A DNA stretch of 64,000 nucleotides. Source: Glutamicibacter sp. MNS18. Its GTDB lineage: Bacteria; Actinomycetota; Actinomycetes; Actinomycetales; Micrococcaceae. The translations under genes and the position numbers were made by a program. The stretch covers positions 186,001 through 250,000 of the forward strand of contig NZ_JAPCHW010000005.1 in the NCBI RefSeq assembly GCF_026107515.2, written 5' to 3'. Positions 26,209 to 35,169 of this stretch are shown here, piece by piece. Each line of letters starts with the position of its first letter. The first letter of the stretch is position 1. The notes under the pieces are model-generated. The model searched no databases, had not been told where the DNA came from, and saw nothing but the letters and a program-made list of their open reading frames with translations.

Positions 26209-27384
26209 ATGTCTGTTGACTCCACCCAGGACCTTTCCAAGATCACCGATGCAGAGGTTTTCGACGCCCATCTCGGCGGCAAACTCAGCGTCATCTCCCA
26301 GATGCCACTGCGCACCAAGCGCGACCTGTCGATCGCCTACACCCCGGGTGTGGCCAAGGTTTCCCAGGCCATCGCCGACGATCCGGCCAAGCACGATTCC
26401 CACACCTGGGCTTCCCGACTGGTGGCCGTGGTTTCCGACGGCTCGGCAGTGCTCGGCCTGGGCGACATCGGCGCGGCTGCCTCGTTGCCGGTGATGGAAG
26501 GCAAGAGCGCACTGTTCAAGGAATTCGCCGGACTGGACTCGATCCCGCTGGTTCTGGACACCAAGAATGTCGACGAGATCGTCGACACCGTCATCCGCCT
26601 GCGCCCGAGCTTCGGTGCGGTGAACCTGGAGGACATCTCCGCCCCACGCTGCTTCGAGATCGAGCGTCGCCTGATCGAGGCCCTGGATATTCCGGTCATG
26701 CACGATGACCAGCACGGTACCGCAGTGGTCGTGCTGGCCGCATTGATCGGCGCCGTTCGTTACACCAAGCGCGAGCTGTCCTCGCTTAAGGTGGTCGTTT
26801 CCGGTGCCGGTTCCGCTGGCGTGGCCGTGACCAAGCTGCTGTTGCAGGCCGGCGTGGCCGATGTCATCGTGTTGGACTCGCGGGGCACCATCCACCGCGA
26901 ACGTGACGACTTGAACGCATCCAAGGCCGAGCTGGCCGCCATCACCAACAATGACGATGTCATGGGCGGGCTGGCTGAGGCGCTGGACGGTGCCGACGTC
27001 GTAGTGGGCCTGTCCTCCTCGAAGTTCGACGAGGCCGCCGTGGCCAAGATGAACAAGGATGCCATCATCTTCGCGCTGTCCAACCCGACCCCGGAGATCA
27101 TGCCGGATGACGCCAGGAAGTACGCCGCCGTGGTTGCAACCGGGCGTTCCGACTTCCCGAACCAGATCAACAACGTGTTGGCATTCCCGGGCATCTTCCG
27201 TGGTGCCTTGGACTCCGGAGCGAAGAAGATCACCGAGGAAATGAAGGTCGTGGCTGCCCACGCCATCGCCGACCTGGTGGGAGAAGACCTCGACGCCGAC
27301 TACATCATTCCTTCCGCCCTGGATGAGCGTGTGATGCCTGCGGTCTGCGCAGCGGTGGCAGCGGTCGCAGAGAACGCCAAGTAG
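26209..27384 (+). CDS. NAD(P)-dependent malic enzyme, short type
   Basis: 391-residue malic enzyme, converting malate to pyruvate and CO2. The catalytic Tyr region is LSIAYTPGVAKVSQAI, and the metal/Lys region includes GKSALFKEFAGLDSIP and VMHDDQHGTAVV. The Rossmann motif is SGAGSAGVAVTKLL. The length is that of the small bacterial class without the phosphotransacetylase-like extension of MaeB. ATG at 26209 follows GAAGGAAG. The gene is monocistronic, ending at a strong hairpin. Confidence 0.95.
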   Translation: MSVDSTQDLSKITDAEVFDAHLGGKLSVISQMPLRTKRDLSIAYTPGVAKVSQAIADDPAKHDSHTWASRLVAVVSDGSAVLGLGDIGAAASLPVMEGKSALFKEFAGLDSIPLVLDTKNVDEIVDTVIRLRPSFGAVNLEDISAPRCFEIERRLIEALDIPVMHDDQHGTAVVVLAALIGAVRYTKRELSSLKVVVSGAGSAGVAVTKLLLQAGVADVIVLDSRGTIHRERDDLNASKAELAAITNNDDVMGGLAEALDGADVVVGLSSSKFDEAAVAKMNKDAIIFALSNPTPEIMPDDARKYAAVVATGRSDFPNQINNVLAFPGIFRGALDSGAKKITEEMKVVAAHAIADLVGEDLDADYIIPSALDERVMPAVCAAVAAVAENAK

Positions 27385-27422
27385 GGAATATACCCCAGGC
27401 AGGAACTCCTGCCTCGCACGGA

Positions 27423-27460
27423 GCCGACAGGTAGCCAGTATCGACTGGCCACCTGTCGGC
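27423..27460 (+). terminator. Strong hairpin after malic enzyme
   Basis: The arms are GCCGACAGGT + GCCAGT (27423-27439) and ACTGGC + ACCTGTCGGC (27444-27460): 16 pairs with one a/c mismatch and an ATCG tetraloop. It starts 39 bases after the stop and has no T-run. Confidence 0.65.
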
Positions 27461-27597
27461 TTCGCGCGTTGTGCAACAGGAACCGGCGGAGGCCGGGAAA
27501 TACTTATCCACAATTTCGCAATCCACTGCCCACCGGCAAGCCAAAGGCTGAACACTGGGAGGACTTCCAACCAGGACCATCCTAAGGAGTGTTCAGC

Positions 27598-28038
27598 ATG
27601 TGTCTGATGTGCGAAGGAAAAAGTGCAGCCGAGGTGGAGCGGCGAATCAATGGCCATATCGCGGAGCATGGATTCTCGGTGATCTGCGTCCAGGACCCCA
27701 ACCCGAAGCGGGTAATCGGCTATACGGTTGGGCTCACGAAAATAGGGCAGCCCGAATTCTTGGTGCGCGGTGTCTGCCAGGAAGACACCATGATGATGCT
27801 CGATGGCCTGGCCCGCGATGTATTACGCGGTGCCCGGTATGCCCACGGGCACACCGCCGATTGGAAGGGCGGTCAGTGGCTGTACTTCGTATCCAAGAAC
27901 GGGGCGGGCAAACAAGCAGTGGTGGCCTATCGCCGGTACGCTGCAGCGCTGAGGGTGCTCGAGATCCATCTGGTGGATCGTGACCTGGTGCAACATGCCT
28001 GCAAGGGACACCGGGACAGGGTTGCCGGCGCGGTGTAA
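27598..28038 (+). CDS. DUF4262 protein (1)
   Basis: 146-residue protein of the DUF4262 family, recognised by the HGFSVICVQ segment followed by IGYTVGLTKIGQPEFLVRG. Function is unknown for the family. It opens with a CLMC Cys pair at residues 2 and 5. ATG at 27598 has an AAGGAG site. A second DUF4262 gene follows 103 bases downstream on the same strand, so the two probably arose by duplication. Confidence 0.8.
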   Translation: MCLMCEGKSAAEVERRINGHIAEHGFSVICVQDPNPKRVIGYTVGLTKIGQPEFLVRGVCQEDTMMMLDGLARDVLRGARYAHGHTADWKGGQWLYFVSKNGAGKQAVVAYRRYAAALRVLEIHLVDRDLVQHACKGHRDRVAGAV

Positions 28039-28141
28039 ACCAGACTTGCGGCCATGTCGCGAACCACGGGCCAGGGTCGTTCCCAGCCACCCTTATCCAA
28101 GGAACGACCGTCCCAACGCCAAAGGAAAGGGAGTTGTCACG

Positions 28142-28570
28142 ATGGAGCCAGTGTTTATCGGCGGGCTGTCCGACGCCGACCTGAAATTCGGGATTGATAT
28201 CAACATACAGCGGAATGGATATTTCCCCTTGATCATCCAAGATCCTCAGTCATCCTTTTGCCGCTGCTACACAATCGGTTTGAGCTCGATTGGGCATCCG
28301 GAACTGACAATGCAGGGGGCTGAAGCCCCACTGGTCTACAAGTTCATGCACCATCTGGCCCACGATGTCATGTACCACCAGTTGGTTCTCGGACATGGAA
28401 TGAACATCCGTTGGTACGGTTCAACCTTGAACTTTGAGGAAATCGGTGAAGCTTGCCGCTTCGCGCCCGAAGCGGCTAAACGATATGGACCGGAGATTAC
28501 CCTGCTGGAAGTTTGGTGCCCGGATGACACCGACCCCCAGAACGAGGCGCCTGAATACGTCATAGGATAA
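28142..28570 (+). CDS. DUF4262 protein (2)
   Basis: 142-residue DUF4262 member with RCYTIGLSSIGHPELTMQG aligning with the core motif of the preceding gene. Low identity elsewhere suggests an old duplication. ATG at 28142 is preceded by AAAGGAAAGGGAG; the frame is open upstream, but that stretch lacks family similarity. No function can be given. Confidence 0.8.
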   Translation: MEPVFIGGLSDADLKFGIDINIQRNGYFPLIIQDPQSSFCRCYTIGLSSIGHPELTMQGAEAPLVYKFMHHLAHDVMYHQLVLGHGMNIRWYGSTLNFEEIGEACRFAPEAAKRYGPEITLLEVWCPDDTDPQNEAPEYVIG

Positions 28571-28795
28571 CGACGAACCCGCCGGAGATGCCGGGGTCCT
28601 GCCTGTTCCATCCACCACACGGCCACGTGCGCCTCCGCCACCGCACCTTCGTTCTTCTCTGCAGGTGGACCGGCATGGTAAAGCGCTCCCGTTATAAGCC
28701 GGAGTCAAGCCCTTCAAAGGAAAATAGCGAAACCGAGGCCGCAACACAAACACCTGTGCTGGAAGCCGGTCGCGGCGAGTGAGTACTGTAGAGGT

Positions 28796-29641
28796 ATGGC
28801 ATTCCGTAATCGTCGCGCCGCCGCGCTTCCCGCAAAATTGTCCCGTTCGTGGTTGCTGGTTAACGCCGCCACGCCCGAAGCCTTCGGGCCATCCCTGGCC
28901 TCCGAGGCAGACTCGGTGATTTTCGACATGGAAGCGGCAGTTCCCGATGACCAGAAGAGCCAGGCGCGAGATGCAGTGGTGAACGCGTTATCGACTGGAA
29001 TGACTGCCTGGGTTCGGGTCAACGGGATTGACACGGAATATTGGGCCGATGACTTGGCCGCGCTATCCGAGGCACCAGGTCTGCGCGGCATCATGCTAGC
29101 GATGACCGAAAAACCCGAACAAGTGACCCTCAGTGCGATGCGCCTGCGTGCAGGCACTCCAGTGCTGGCACTGGTGGAATCGGCTCTGGGTATCGAGAAC
29201 GCTACGGCCATCGCCTCAGCTCCGGGAACCTTCCGTCTGGCATTCGGAGTCAACGACTTTCGCAAGGATACCGGTGTTTCCGATGATCCCATTGCGTTGG
29301 CTTATGCCCGCGGCAAGCTCGTCGTGGCTTCCCGCGTGGGCAAGTTGCCTGGCGCGATTGACGGCCCACCGCCAGCCGGTGCGACATCCGAGATCGTGGC
29401 CAGTGAAACCCGCGTGACCGCCTCGATGGGCATGACGGGAAAGCTTTCGCTGAGTAGCGACCATGTGGACGGAATCAATGCGGCGCTGGCTCCAAGCACC
29501 GATGAATTGACGTGGGCCATGGAACTTCTCGAAGCACATGCTGCCGGCGCTTCAGTGGGTGACGGTTCGTACCTGCCGCGTCTGGCTCGTGCCCAGAAGA
29601 TCGCGGATCTGGCCGATTCCTACGGCCTGTGGAATGCCTAG
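28796..29641 (+). CDS. HpcH/HpaI aldolase / citrate lyase beta-like protein
   Basis: 281-residue TIM-barrel protein of the CitE-like branch. RSWLLVNAATPEAF, DSVIFDMEAAVPDD (metal Asp/Glu), ALVESALGIENA and LAFGVNDFRKDTG are the conserved strand ends that bind Mg2+ and a CoA thioester or 2-oxo acid. It has no CitD/CitF partners, so it is not a citrate lyase subunit. Stand-alone homologues act as malyl- or citramalyl-CoA lyase/thioesterase. It is monocistronic, followed by a clear terminator. Confidence 0.87.
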   Translation: MAFRNRRAAALPAKLSRSWLLVNAATPEAFGPSLASEADSVIFDMEAAVPDDQKSQARDAVVNALSTGMTAWVRVNGIDTEYWADDLAALSEAPGLRGIMLAMTEKPEQVTLSAMRLRAGTPVLALVESALGIENATAIASAPGTFRLAFGVNDFRKDTGVSDDPIALAYARGKLVVASRVGKLPGAIDGPPPAGATSEIVASETRVTASMGMTGKLSLSSDHVDGINAALAPSTDELTWAMELLEAHAAGASVGDGSYLPRLARAQKIADLADSYGLWNA

Positions 29642-29657
29642 TATCGTATAAGGATCG

Positions 29658-29688
29658 TCCCGACCCGATGGGTCGGGATCTTCTTTTC
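29658..29688 (+). terminator. Rho-independent terminator
   Basis: TCCCGACCC (29658-29666) and GGGTCGGGA (29670-29678) form a perfect 9-bp stem with a GAT loop, followed by TCTTCTTTTCC. It directly follows the CitE-like gene. Confidence 0.8.
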
Positions 29689-29722
29689 CAATTTTATCGA
29701 AGATATATTCGATTATCTACGG

Positions 29723-29728
29723 TATAAT
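29723..29728 (+). promoter_or_regulatory. Consensus -10 box implying a leaderless mRNA
   Basis: A perfect TATAAT ends 6 bases before the ATG at 29735, so transcription should start at or next to the start codon. The surrounding 40 bases are unusually AT-rich for this window. No strong -35 is seen. Confidence 0.55.
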
Positions 29729-29734
29729 GGGAGT

Positions 29735-31189
29735 ATGCTCGAAGCAATGGCGCAACGACACCGCTCAACCATTGAGTCGCTGCACCAGGAATCACGAGAC
29801 CTGGTCGCCTCCTTGGAAGGGAAGCTGGCGTGGATCGAAAACCACGGCAGCAAGGAAGAGTGTGCTCAGGCCATTGAAGAACTTGATGCGTTGGAAGCCA
29901 GCTATCGATTCCATCAAGCGATGCTCTCCCATCAACTGGAAAAAGAAGTTGTTCGCCACAACGAGTATCTCGGCATTAACCTCAATGACTCCACGCGCGG
30001 GGCTGCCTCGCTGGTTGCGCTGTCGCGTCGACGTTCACCTGATGGTTTCCGCAGCTACTTGGTCAAGTGTCGTATCCTGGCCGAGGATACCCCGTATCTG
30101 GCCGAACGCTTTGCCCTTGGGGAACTCACTGAATCGCAAGCTATGGCGATCCTCGGTCCGCTGCGGGACGTCAATGCTGAGCAGCGCCAGGAGTTCGATC
30201 GGCTCTTCTCGCAGAACCCTGACATGTTCGAATCCCAAGGAACCAAGCAAATCAGTGAAACAGTTCAGTGTTTTACACTCAAATACGCCAGCGATGAGCA
30301 GTGCAAGAAGACGAAGAAAGCCGAGGAAGGCCGCTACGTTAAGTTCCGTCGTGGTGAAAACTGCATTCATATTTCCGGCCGTCTGCCGGTCATTGCAGGG
30401 ACCGCGATGCAGATGCACCTACGGCAGGAGTCCTTCCGCATTGTGAAATCCGGTGATTCGCGCACTCGTGAGCAGATCAAGGCTGACCTGCTGACAACGT
30501 ACATGCTGGCCGGTCAGCCCGAGAAAATGCCGCTGAAACTCAATGTCGGTCTGATCATGACGGACAAGACCCTCTTTGTCGGTGAGCGGGAGCCTGCCTA
30601 TCTGGAGGGGTACGGGTTTGTTCCTTCCCAGTTCGCACGTGAATTGGTAGCAGGAGATTCAATCGATACCGCACAGAACTTTCAGGATTTGGAAGGCCCG
30701 CCGCTGGAGGACTATATCAAGCGCCTTGAGACCTTCCCGGAGCTTCAACGGATTTACACCGCGCCAGGAGACACTGAATTGGTCGCCATGGACTCCAAAT
30801 CCAGGGTTTTTCCGGACGGGTTGCGTCGTTTTGTCCGGATCCGCGACCGTCACTGCCGTACGCCCTTCTGCAATGGGCTTGTGGATGAGATCGATCATGT
30901 TGTGCAGCATTACCTGGGTGGACCTACCGACGTTGAGAACGCAGCTGGCCGATGTCCGAGCTGTAACAAGGCTAAGGAATCGCCAGGATGGGTTGAAGTG
31001 GTTGCCCTCAAGGGACCGCATGCCATTCGAATATCCCCGTTGACGACGTTATCCTACGTCTCCAAGGCCCCACCTGCTACCGGTGCGGTGCACCGCACCT
31101 TTCCGCAATTGATGCACCAGTCTAAATGGGTGCAGGGTTTCAAGCATTCGTTGCAACAGGACAGCCCTCGCTGCGGTCCCGACCCGTAG
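29735..31189 (+). CDS. DUF222/13E12-type protein with HNH endonuclease domain
   Basis: 484-residue protein of the actinobacterial 13E12-repeat family: an N-terminal helical DUF222-like domain (residues about 1-330) and a C-terminal HNH nuclease. The nuclease reads HCRTPFCNG, then DEIDHVVQHYLGGPTDVENA, then CPSCNKAKE, giving the Cys-pair zinc knuckles and the catalytic His. The family is common in multiple diverged copies in actinobacteria and is thought to be mobile. Base composition is clearly less GC-rich than its neighbours. No ribosome site precedes the ATG, which fits a leaderless transcript. Function is unknown. Confidence 0.88.
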   Translation: MLEAMAQRHRSTIESLHQESRDLVASLEGKLAWIENHGSKEECAQAIEELDALEASYRFHQAMLSHQLEKEVVRHNEYLGINLNDSTRGAASLVALSRRRSPDGFRSYLVKCRILAEDTPYLAERFALGELTESQAMAILGPLRDVNAEQRQEFDRLFSQNPDMFESQGTKQISETVQCFTLKYASDEQCKKTKKAEEGRYVKFRRGENCIHISGRLPVIAGTAMQMHLRQESFRIVKSGDSRTREQIKADLLTTYMLAGQPEKMPLKLNVGLIMTDKTLFVGEREPAYLEGYGFVPSQFARELVAGDSIDTAQNFQDLEGPPLEDYIKRLETFPELQRIYTAPGDTELVAMDSKSRVFPDGLRRFVRIRDRHCRTPFCNGLVDEIDHVVQHYLGGPTDVENAAGRCPSCNKAKESPGWVEVVALKGPHAIRISPLTTLSYVSKAPPATGAVHRTFPQLMHQSKWVQGFKHSLQQDSPRCGPDP

Positions 31190-31320
31190 GCAGCCCAACA
31201 CGCCTATGCGGTCCCTGCATGGGACGCACTGCGAAAGCGGTCACGAGGTCGGCTCTGGGGCATTCTGTTCTGCCCCATGACAGTTGGGGGAAGAGCCTGA
31301 ATCTGCCCCGCCGAGTTAAA

Positions 31321-31355
31321 AGTTGAAGCCGGCCCCAACGAGGCCGGCTTCAACT
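31321..31355 (-). terminator. Terminator of the symporter gene
   Basis: AGTTGAAGCCGGCC (31321-31334) pairs perfectly over 14 bp with GGCCGGCTTCAACT (31342-31355) around a 7-base loop. On the minus strand the stem runs into TTTT. It lies 15 bases past the symporter stop and may also stop the HNH gene from the other side. Confidence 0.8.
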
Positions 31356-31369
31356 ATTGGAGGAGGATG

Positions 31370-32851
31370 TTACTCGCGACGACGGTGTGCCGAACCGACG
31401 ACATCCCCGGCTTTCCATTCGGCCCAGCCTGGACGATCCTTCATGAAGTTTTCGATCTGGACCTTGTTGGCTTCCAGCTTTGGATCGTTTTTCAGGTACC
31501 AGCGGGTCTCACGGGCTACCATTCCGGAAAGGATCAACAAGCCGATCAAGTTCGGCAGGGCCATCAGCCCGTTCATCATATCCGAGAAGTTCCAAACGGC
31601 TTCCAGCTCGGTGGTTGCTCCGACGAACACGACCAGCGAGAAGACCACGCGGAAGGGCATGACCAGCTTGCGACCGAACAGCCGCTCAATATTGCGTTCG
31701 CCGTAGTAGCACCAGCCAAGGATGGTGGAGAATGCGAACATGACCAAGCCGAGGGTGACGATCCAATGGCCCCATTCACCTGGTAGCCCGTGGGTAAAGG
31801 CTTGTCCTGTCATCAGGGCTGCCGAAACCTGCTCGCCGGACCGTTCGTCGATCAGATTCCAGGTACCGGTGGTGATAATGACTAGACCGGTGCAGGTAAC
31901 CACGATGATGGTGTCGATGAAGGTCTGGGTCATCGAGACCAGACCCTGACGGACCGGGTGGGTGGTCTGCGCAGCCGCTGCCGCGATAGCCGCTGAACCC
32001 ATGCCCGACTCGTTCGAGAAGATGCCGCGGGCCACACCGAACTGGACGGCGATGATGATCGCGGATCCGGCGAATCCGCCGACGGCCGAGGTGCCGGTGA
32101 AGGCATCGGTGAAGATCGTGGCGAAGGCCGCAGGAATCTGGCCCACATTCGCCATGAGAATGTACAGGGCGGCGCCGACGTAGAAGATGATCATCACGGG
32201 AACGAACCCGGCGGTGACGCGGCCGATGGACTTGATGCCGCCGACCAAGACGGACAGTGAGAGCACGGTCAATATCACGCCGGTCAGCCACAACGGCACA
32301 TGGAAGGAGTTCTCCAGGTTCGCCGAAATCGCGTTGGCCTGGGTCATATTTCCGATACCGAAGCTGGCTATGGCCGCGGCAATGGCGAAGAACAGGGCCA
32401 AGAGTTTACCGAACGGGCCCTTGATGCCACGTTCCAGGTAATACTGCGGACCGCCTGATTTCTCACCGGCTGCGTCCGTGCCACGGAATCGGACACCCAG
32501 ATAGGCCTCGGTGTACTTGGACGCCATGCCGAAGATGCCGGTCACCCACATCCAGAACAGGGCGCCTGGCCCGCCGATGCCGATGGCGGTGGCCACACCG
32601 ACGATGTTGCCGGTGCCGACCGTAGCGGCCAGAGCGGTGGTCAGCGCCTGGAACTGGGAAACATCACCTTCGCTGTCTGCGTCCTTGCGTTTGATAAGTC
32701 CAAGACGCAGTGCCGGGCCGAGCTTGAACAGCTGGATCAGGCCGAGCCGGATGGTCAGGTACAACCCCGTGCCCAGTAGTAACGGAATGAGGACGAACGG
32801 CCCCCAGATAACCGATGAGATATCCCCGAAAAGCGTCGAAAGGGAGTCCAT
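31370..32851 (-). CDS. Sodium:alanine symporter, AGCS family
   Basis: 493-residue integral membrane protein, about 11 helices, that imports alanine or glycine with Na+. Family motifs include TALAATVGTGNIVGVATAIG near residues 70-90, GGPGALFWMWVTGIFGMASK, and FSTILGWCYYGERNIERLFG near the C-terminus. ATG at 32851 has a GGAGG site. It has its own terminator and lies 102 bases downstream of the RraA-like gene on the same strand. Confidence 0.94.
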   Translation of the reverse strand: MDSLSTLFGDISSVIWGPFVLIPLLLGTGLYLTIRLGLIQLFKLGPALRLGLIKRKDADSEGDVSQFQALTTALAATVGTGNIVGVATAIGIGGPGALFWMWVTGIFGMASKYTEAYLGVRFRGTDAAGEKSGGPQYYLERGIKGPFGKLLALFFAIAAAIASFGIGNMTQANAISANLENSFHVPLWLTGVILTVLSLSVLVGGIKSIGRVTAGFVPVMIIFYVGAALYILMANVGQIPAAFATIFTDAFTGTSAVGGFAGSAIIIAVQFGVARGIFSNESGMGSAAIAAAAAQTTHPVRQGLVSMTQTFIDTIIVVTCTGLVIITTGTWNLIDERSGEQVSAALMTGQAFTHGLPGEWGHWIVTLGLVMFAFSTILGWCYYGERNIERLFGRKLVMPFRVVFSLVVFVGATTELEAVWNFSDMMNGLMALPNLIGLLILSGMVARETRWYLKNDPKLEANKVQIENFMKDRPGWAEWKAGDVVGSAHRRRE

Positions 32852-32953
32852 GTTGTGAGATCCTCCGAGTGTGCATATGTGATGAGTGTGACGTGCTTTG
32901 TGTCACAGAGAAAGATTAGCCCATCCCTGCCGGTTATATTGCATTTGGTACGG

Positions 32954-33436
32954 TCAGCCTGCGGATTCCACCAGAATTCCGTCTTCATCGCTATGGAGCA
33001 TCATCCCGGGCCGGAAGGTCACTGAGCCGAAGCGCAGCTCAACGTCGGGTGAGCCGGAGTCGAGTTTCTGGGTCTTTCGCGGGTTTGTCCCCAAAGCCTT
33101 GATGCCCAGATTCACCGTGGCCAGTTCGACGCTATCGCGCACCGCTCCGAAGATCACCAGGCCCGCCCAGCCGTTCTCCGCAGCCGTCTTGGCGACCATG
33201 TCACCCAGTAGTGCGGCGTCCAGTGAGCCGCCTCCGTCAACGACCAGCACCTGTCCTTCACCGGGGGTGGCGACGATCTGTTTGAGTACCGAGTTGTCCT
33301 GATAGCAGCGCAGGGTGCGGATCCGGCCGGCGAATTTCTTCTGTGCTCCGAAATTGCGTAGCTGGGTGCTCACCGACTGCAGGTTTTCGTCGGTGTCGTA
33401 CAGGTCGCAGGTGGTGAAATCAGGCGCCTGGGACAT
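32954..33436 (-). CDS. RraA-like protein (aldolase/decarboxylase family)
   Basis: 160-residue RraA-family protein. The core VDGGGSLDAALLGDMVAKTA and GWAGLVIFGAVRDSVEL contain the metal/active-site Gly-Asp and Arg-Asp residues shared with 4-hydroxy-4-methyl-2-oxoglutarate aldolase and oxaloacetate decarboxylase. In E. coli RraA inhibits RNase E; many actinobacterial members are instead candidate aldolases. Here it follows a fumarylacetoacetase-family gene by 25 bases in one operon, which favours a catabolic enzyme. Confidence 0.85.
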   Translation of the reverse strand: MSQAPDFTTCDLYDTDENLQSVSTQLRNFGAQKKFAGRIRTLRCYQDNSVLKQIVATPGEGQVLVVDGGGSLDAALLGDMVAKTAAENGWAGLVIFGAVRDSVELATVNLGIKALGTNPRKTQKLDSGSPDVELRFGSVTFRPGMMLHSDEDGILVESAG

Positions 33437-33461
33437 GGGAAGCTCCTTGCTCGTTGGGTGG

Positions 33462-34313
33462 TTACTGGTTGTGGAAGGTCAATCGGCTGGTGCCTAGTCC
33501 CTCGATGCTGGTTTCCAGGATGTCGCCTTCCTTCAGCCATGGGCGCCGTCCGTTCTCGTCCTTGCGCGAGACGGCCACTCCGGCTGGGGTGCCAGTCAGG
33601 ATGATGTCCCCGGGTTGCAGTTCGGTCATCGCCGAGATGTAGGAAACCAGCTCGGTGACCGAGAAGACCAGGTCATTGGTCGAGTCGTCCTGGACTACCT
33701 GGCCGTTGACCTTGGTGGTGATTCGGGCACCGTCGACGAATTCGTCCGGGGTCACCAACCAGGGTCCAACAGGGGTGGACGCATCCCAGCACTTGCCCTG
33801 CAGCCATTCAGAGGTGCGTCCCTGGTAGCCGCGCATGGAAATGTCGTTGGAAACCGCGTAGCCGGCGATATGGGCCGCTGCGTCTTCGGGTGCGATACGA
33901 CGCCCCGCGGTGCCGATGACCACGGCCAGTTCCCCCTCGTAGTCGATACGGTGGTCCTCCGTGGGGATCTCAATGCTGTCGTTCGGGCCGGTGAGCGAGG
34001 AGGCGAACTTTGCGAAGATCGTCGGATACTTCGGCTCCTCCAACTTCACCTCGGCAATGTGGTTGCGGTAGTTCAGCCCGATGCACAAGACCTTGCCCGG
34101 GTTTGGGATCACTGTGGCGTAGTCCAGGGAGTCCGACGGCAGCGGGGAGCCGGCCATGGCTTGCGCGATCCGATCCTGTCGTTCGGCAGGATCCAGACGT
34201 AGCAAGGCCAGCACATCGGGTACCGCGCTGATCGGATAGGCGCCGTCGGTGTCGAGAACTGCGGCGGTGGTTATAGTGGAGGAATCCGGGGTGCGCAGGG
34301 TTGCAAGTTTCAT
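33462..34313 (-). CDS. Fumarylacetoacetate hydrolase family protein
   Basis: 283-residue FAH-fold enzyme. CIGLNYRNHIAEVKLEEPKY, PTEDHRIDYEGELAVVIG and the SMRGYQGRTSEW loop supply the His, Glu and Asp metal ligands of the acylpyruvase/FAHD1 group. Members hydrolyse acylpyruvates, decarboxylate oxaloacetate, or process 2-hydroxyhepta-2,4-diene-1,7-dioate. It is first gene of an operon with the RraA-like protein. The exact substrate is not determinable. Confidence 0.9.
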   Translation of the reverse strand: MKLATLRTPDSSTITTAAVLDTDGAYPISAVPDVLALLRLDPAERQDRIAQAMAGSPLPSDSLDYATVIPNPGKVLCIGLNYRNHIAEVKLEEPKYPTIFAKFASSLTGPNDSIEIPTEDHRIDYEGELAVVIGTAGRRIAPEDAAAHIAGYAVSNDISMRGYQGRTSEWLQGKCWDASTPVGPWLVTPDEFVDGARITTKVNGQVVQDDSTNDLVFSVTELVSYISAMTELQPGDIILTGTPAGVAVSRKDENGRRPWLKEGDILETSIEGLGTSRLTFHNQ

Positions 34314-34527
34314 AGCACCATCACACTACCAGTGACCCGGCGCACGCTAGTTGATGACGTGTAGCCAATTTAGCCTAATCGGAAACAGTTATCCCCTAGT
34401 CATTCAATGAAAACCTGCCAAGAAGGTGGAATGGCCGGATGAAGCTCGCTAAGCTACGAATCTGTGGACAGGTGTTGACGAGGCCTGTGCAGACGTGATT
34501 CGTAACTGAAGTGAAGTAGGTCTTGAT

Positions 34528-35169
34528 GTGGGAGAATTCGTTGGCGAGCGATATCGCCAAATACTATTTGCCTCGTGGCAACACTTTTCACTGGTTGTCC
34601 AGTGCCTGATCCTGGCCACGATCATCGCGGTTTTCCTGGCGATTCTGGTCTACCGCAGTAAAACCATGTACGGTCTGGCCAACGGAGTGAGCGCGATCGG
34701 CTTGACCATTCCTTCCTTCGCCCTGATCGGTTTGCTGATCGTCCCGGTGGGGTTCGGCGTGACCCCGGCGGTCATTGTGGTGACGTTCTTCGCCGCGCTG
34801 CCGATCCTGCGCAATGCCATCGTCGGGCTACACAATATCGAGCCCACATTGGTTGAATCGGCGCGCGGTATCGGCATGGGCCGGCTTCCGACATTGTTCA
34901 AGGTGGAGCTGCCGATGGCGTGGCCGGTCATCCTGACCGGCATCCGCATCGCCGCCCAGATGGTCATGGGGGTGGCTGCGATCGCAGCCTACTCGCTGGG
35001 ACCTGGCCTGGGCGGCATGATCTTCTCGGGCCTATCCCGGTTGGGCGGGGCCAACTCCCTGGAGTCCGTGATTGTCGGCGTTGTGGGAGTGGTCATCCTG
35101 GCCCTGATTCTTGATTTGATCCTGATCGGCATTGGCCGGCTGACAACACCGCGAGGTATCCGTGTCTGA
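34528..35169 (+). CDS. Osmoprotectant ABC permease, OpuCB-like
   Basis: 213-residue permease of the glycine betaine/carnitine/choline class, with five or six helices and the EAA loop VESARGIGMGRLPTLFKVEL near residue 110. It opens a four-gene importer operon. The start is GTG at 34528; an ATG two bases upstream is out of frame. It overlaps the ATPase start by 8 bases. Confidence 0.92.
   Translation: MGEFVGERYRQILFASWQHFSLVVQCLILATIIAVFLAILVYRSKTMYGLANGVSAIGLTIPSFALIGLLIVPVGFGVTPAVIVVTFFAALPILRNAIVGLHNIEPTLVESARGIGMGRLPTLFKVELPMAWPVILTGIRIAAQMVMGVAAIAAYSLGPGLGGMIFSGLSRLGGANSLESVIVGVVGVVILALILDLILIGIGRLTTPRGIRV

Noticed and set aside
26206-27669. 487-codon minus-strand open frame across malic enzyme
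   Set aside because: Antisense to malic enzyme, His/Gln/Gly-rich with no family similarity; also crosses the terminator.
28588-28782. 64-codon plus-strand frame between the second DUF4262 gene and the CitE-like gene
   Set aside because: No ribosome site, no domain, low-complexity content.
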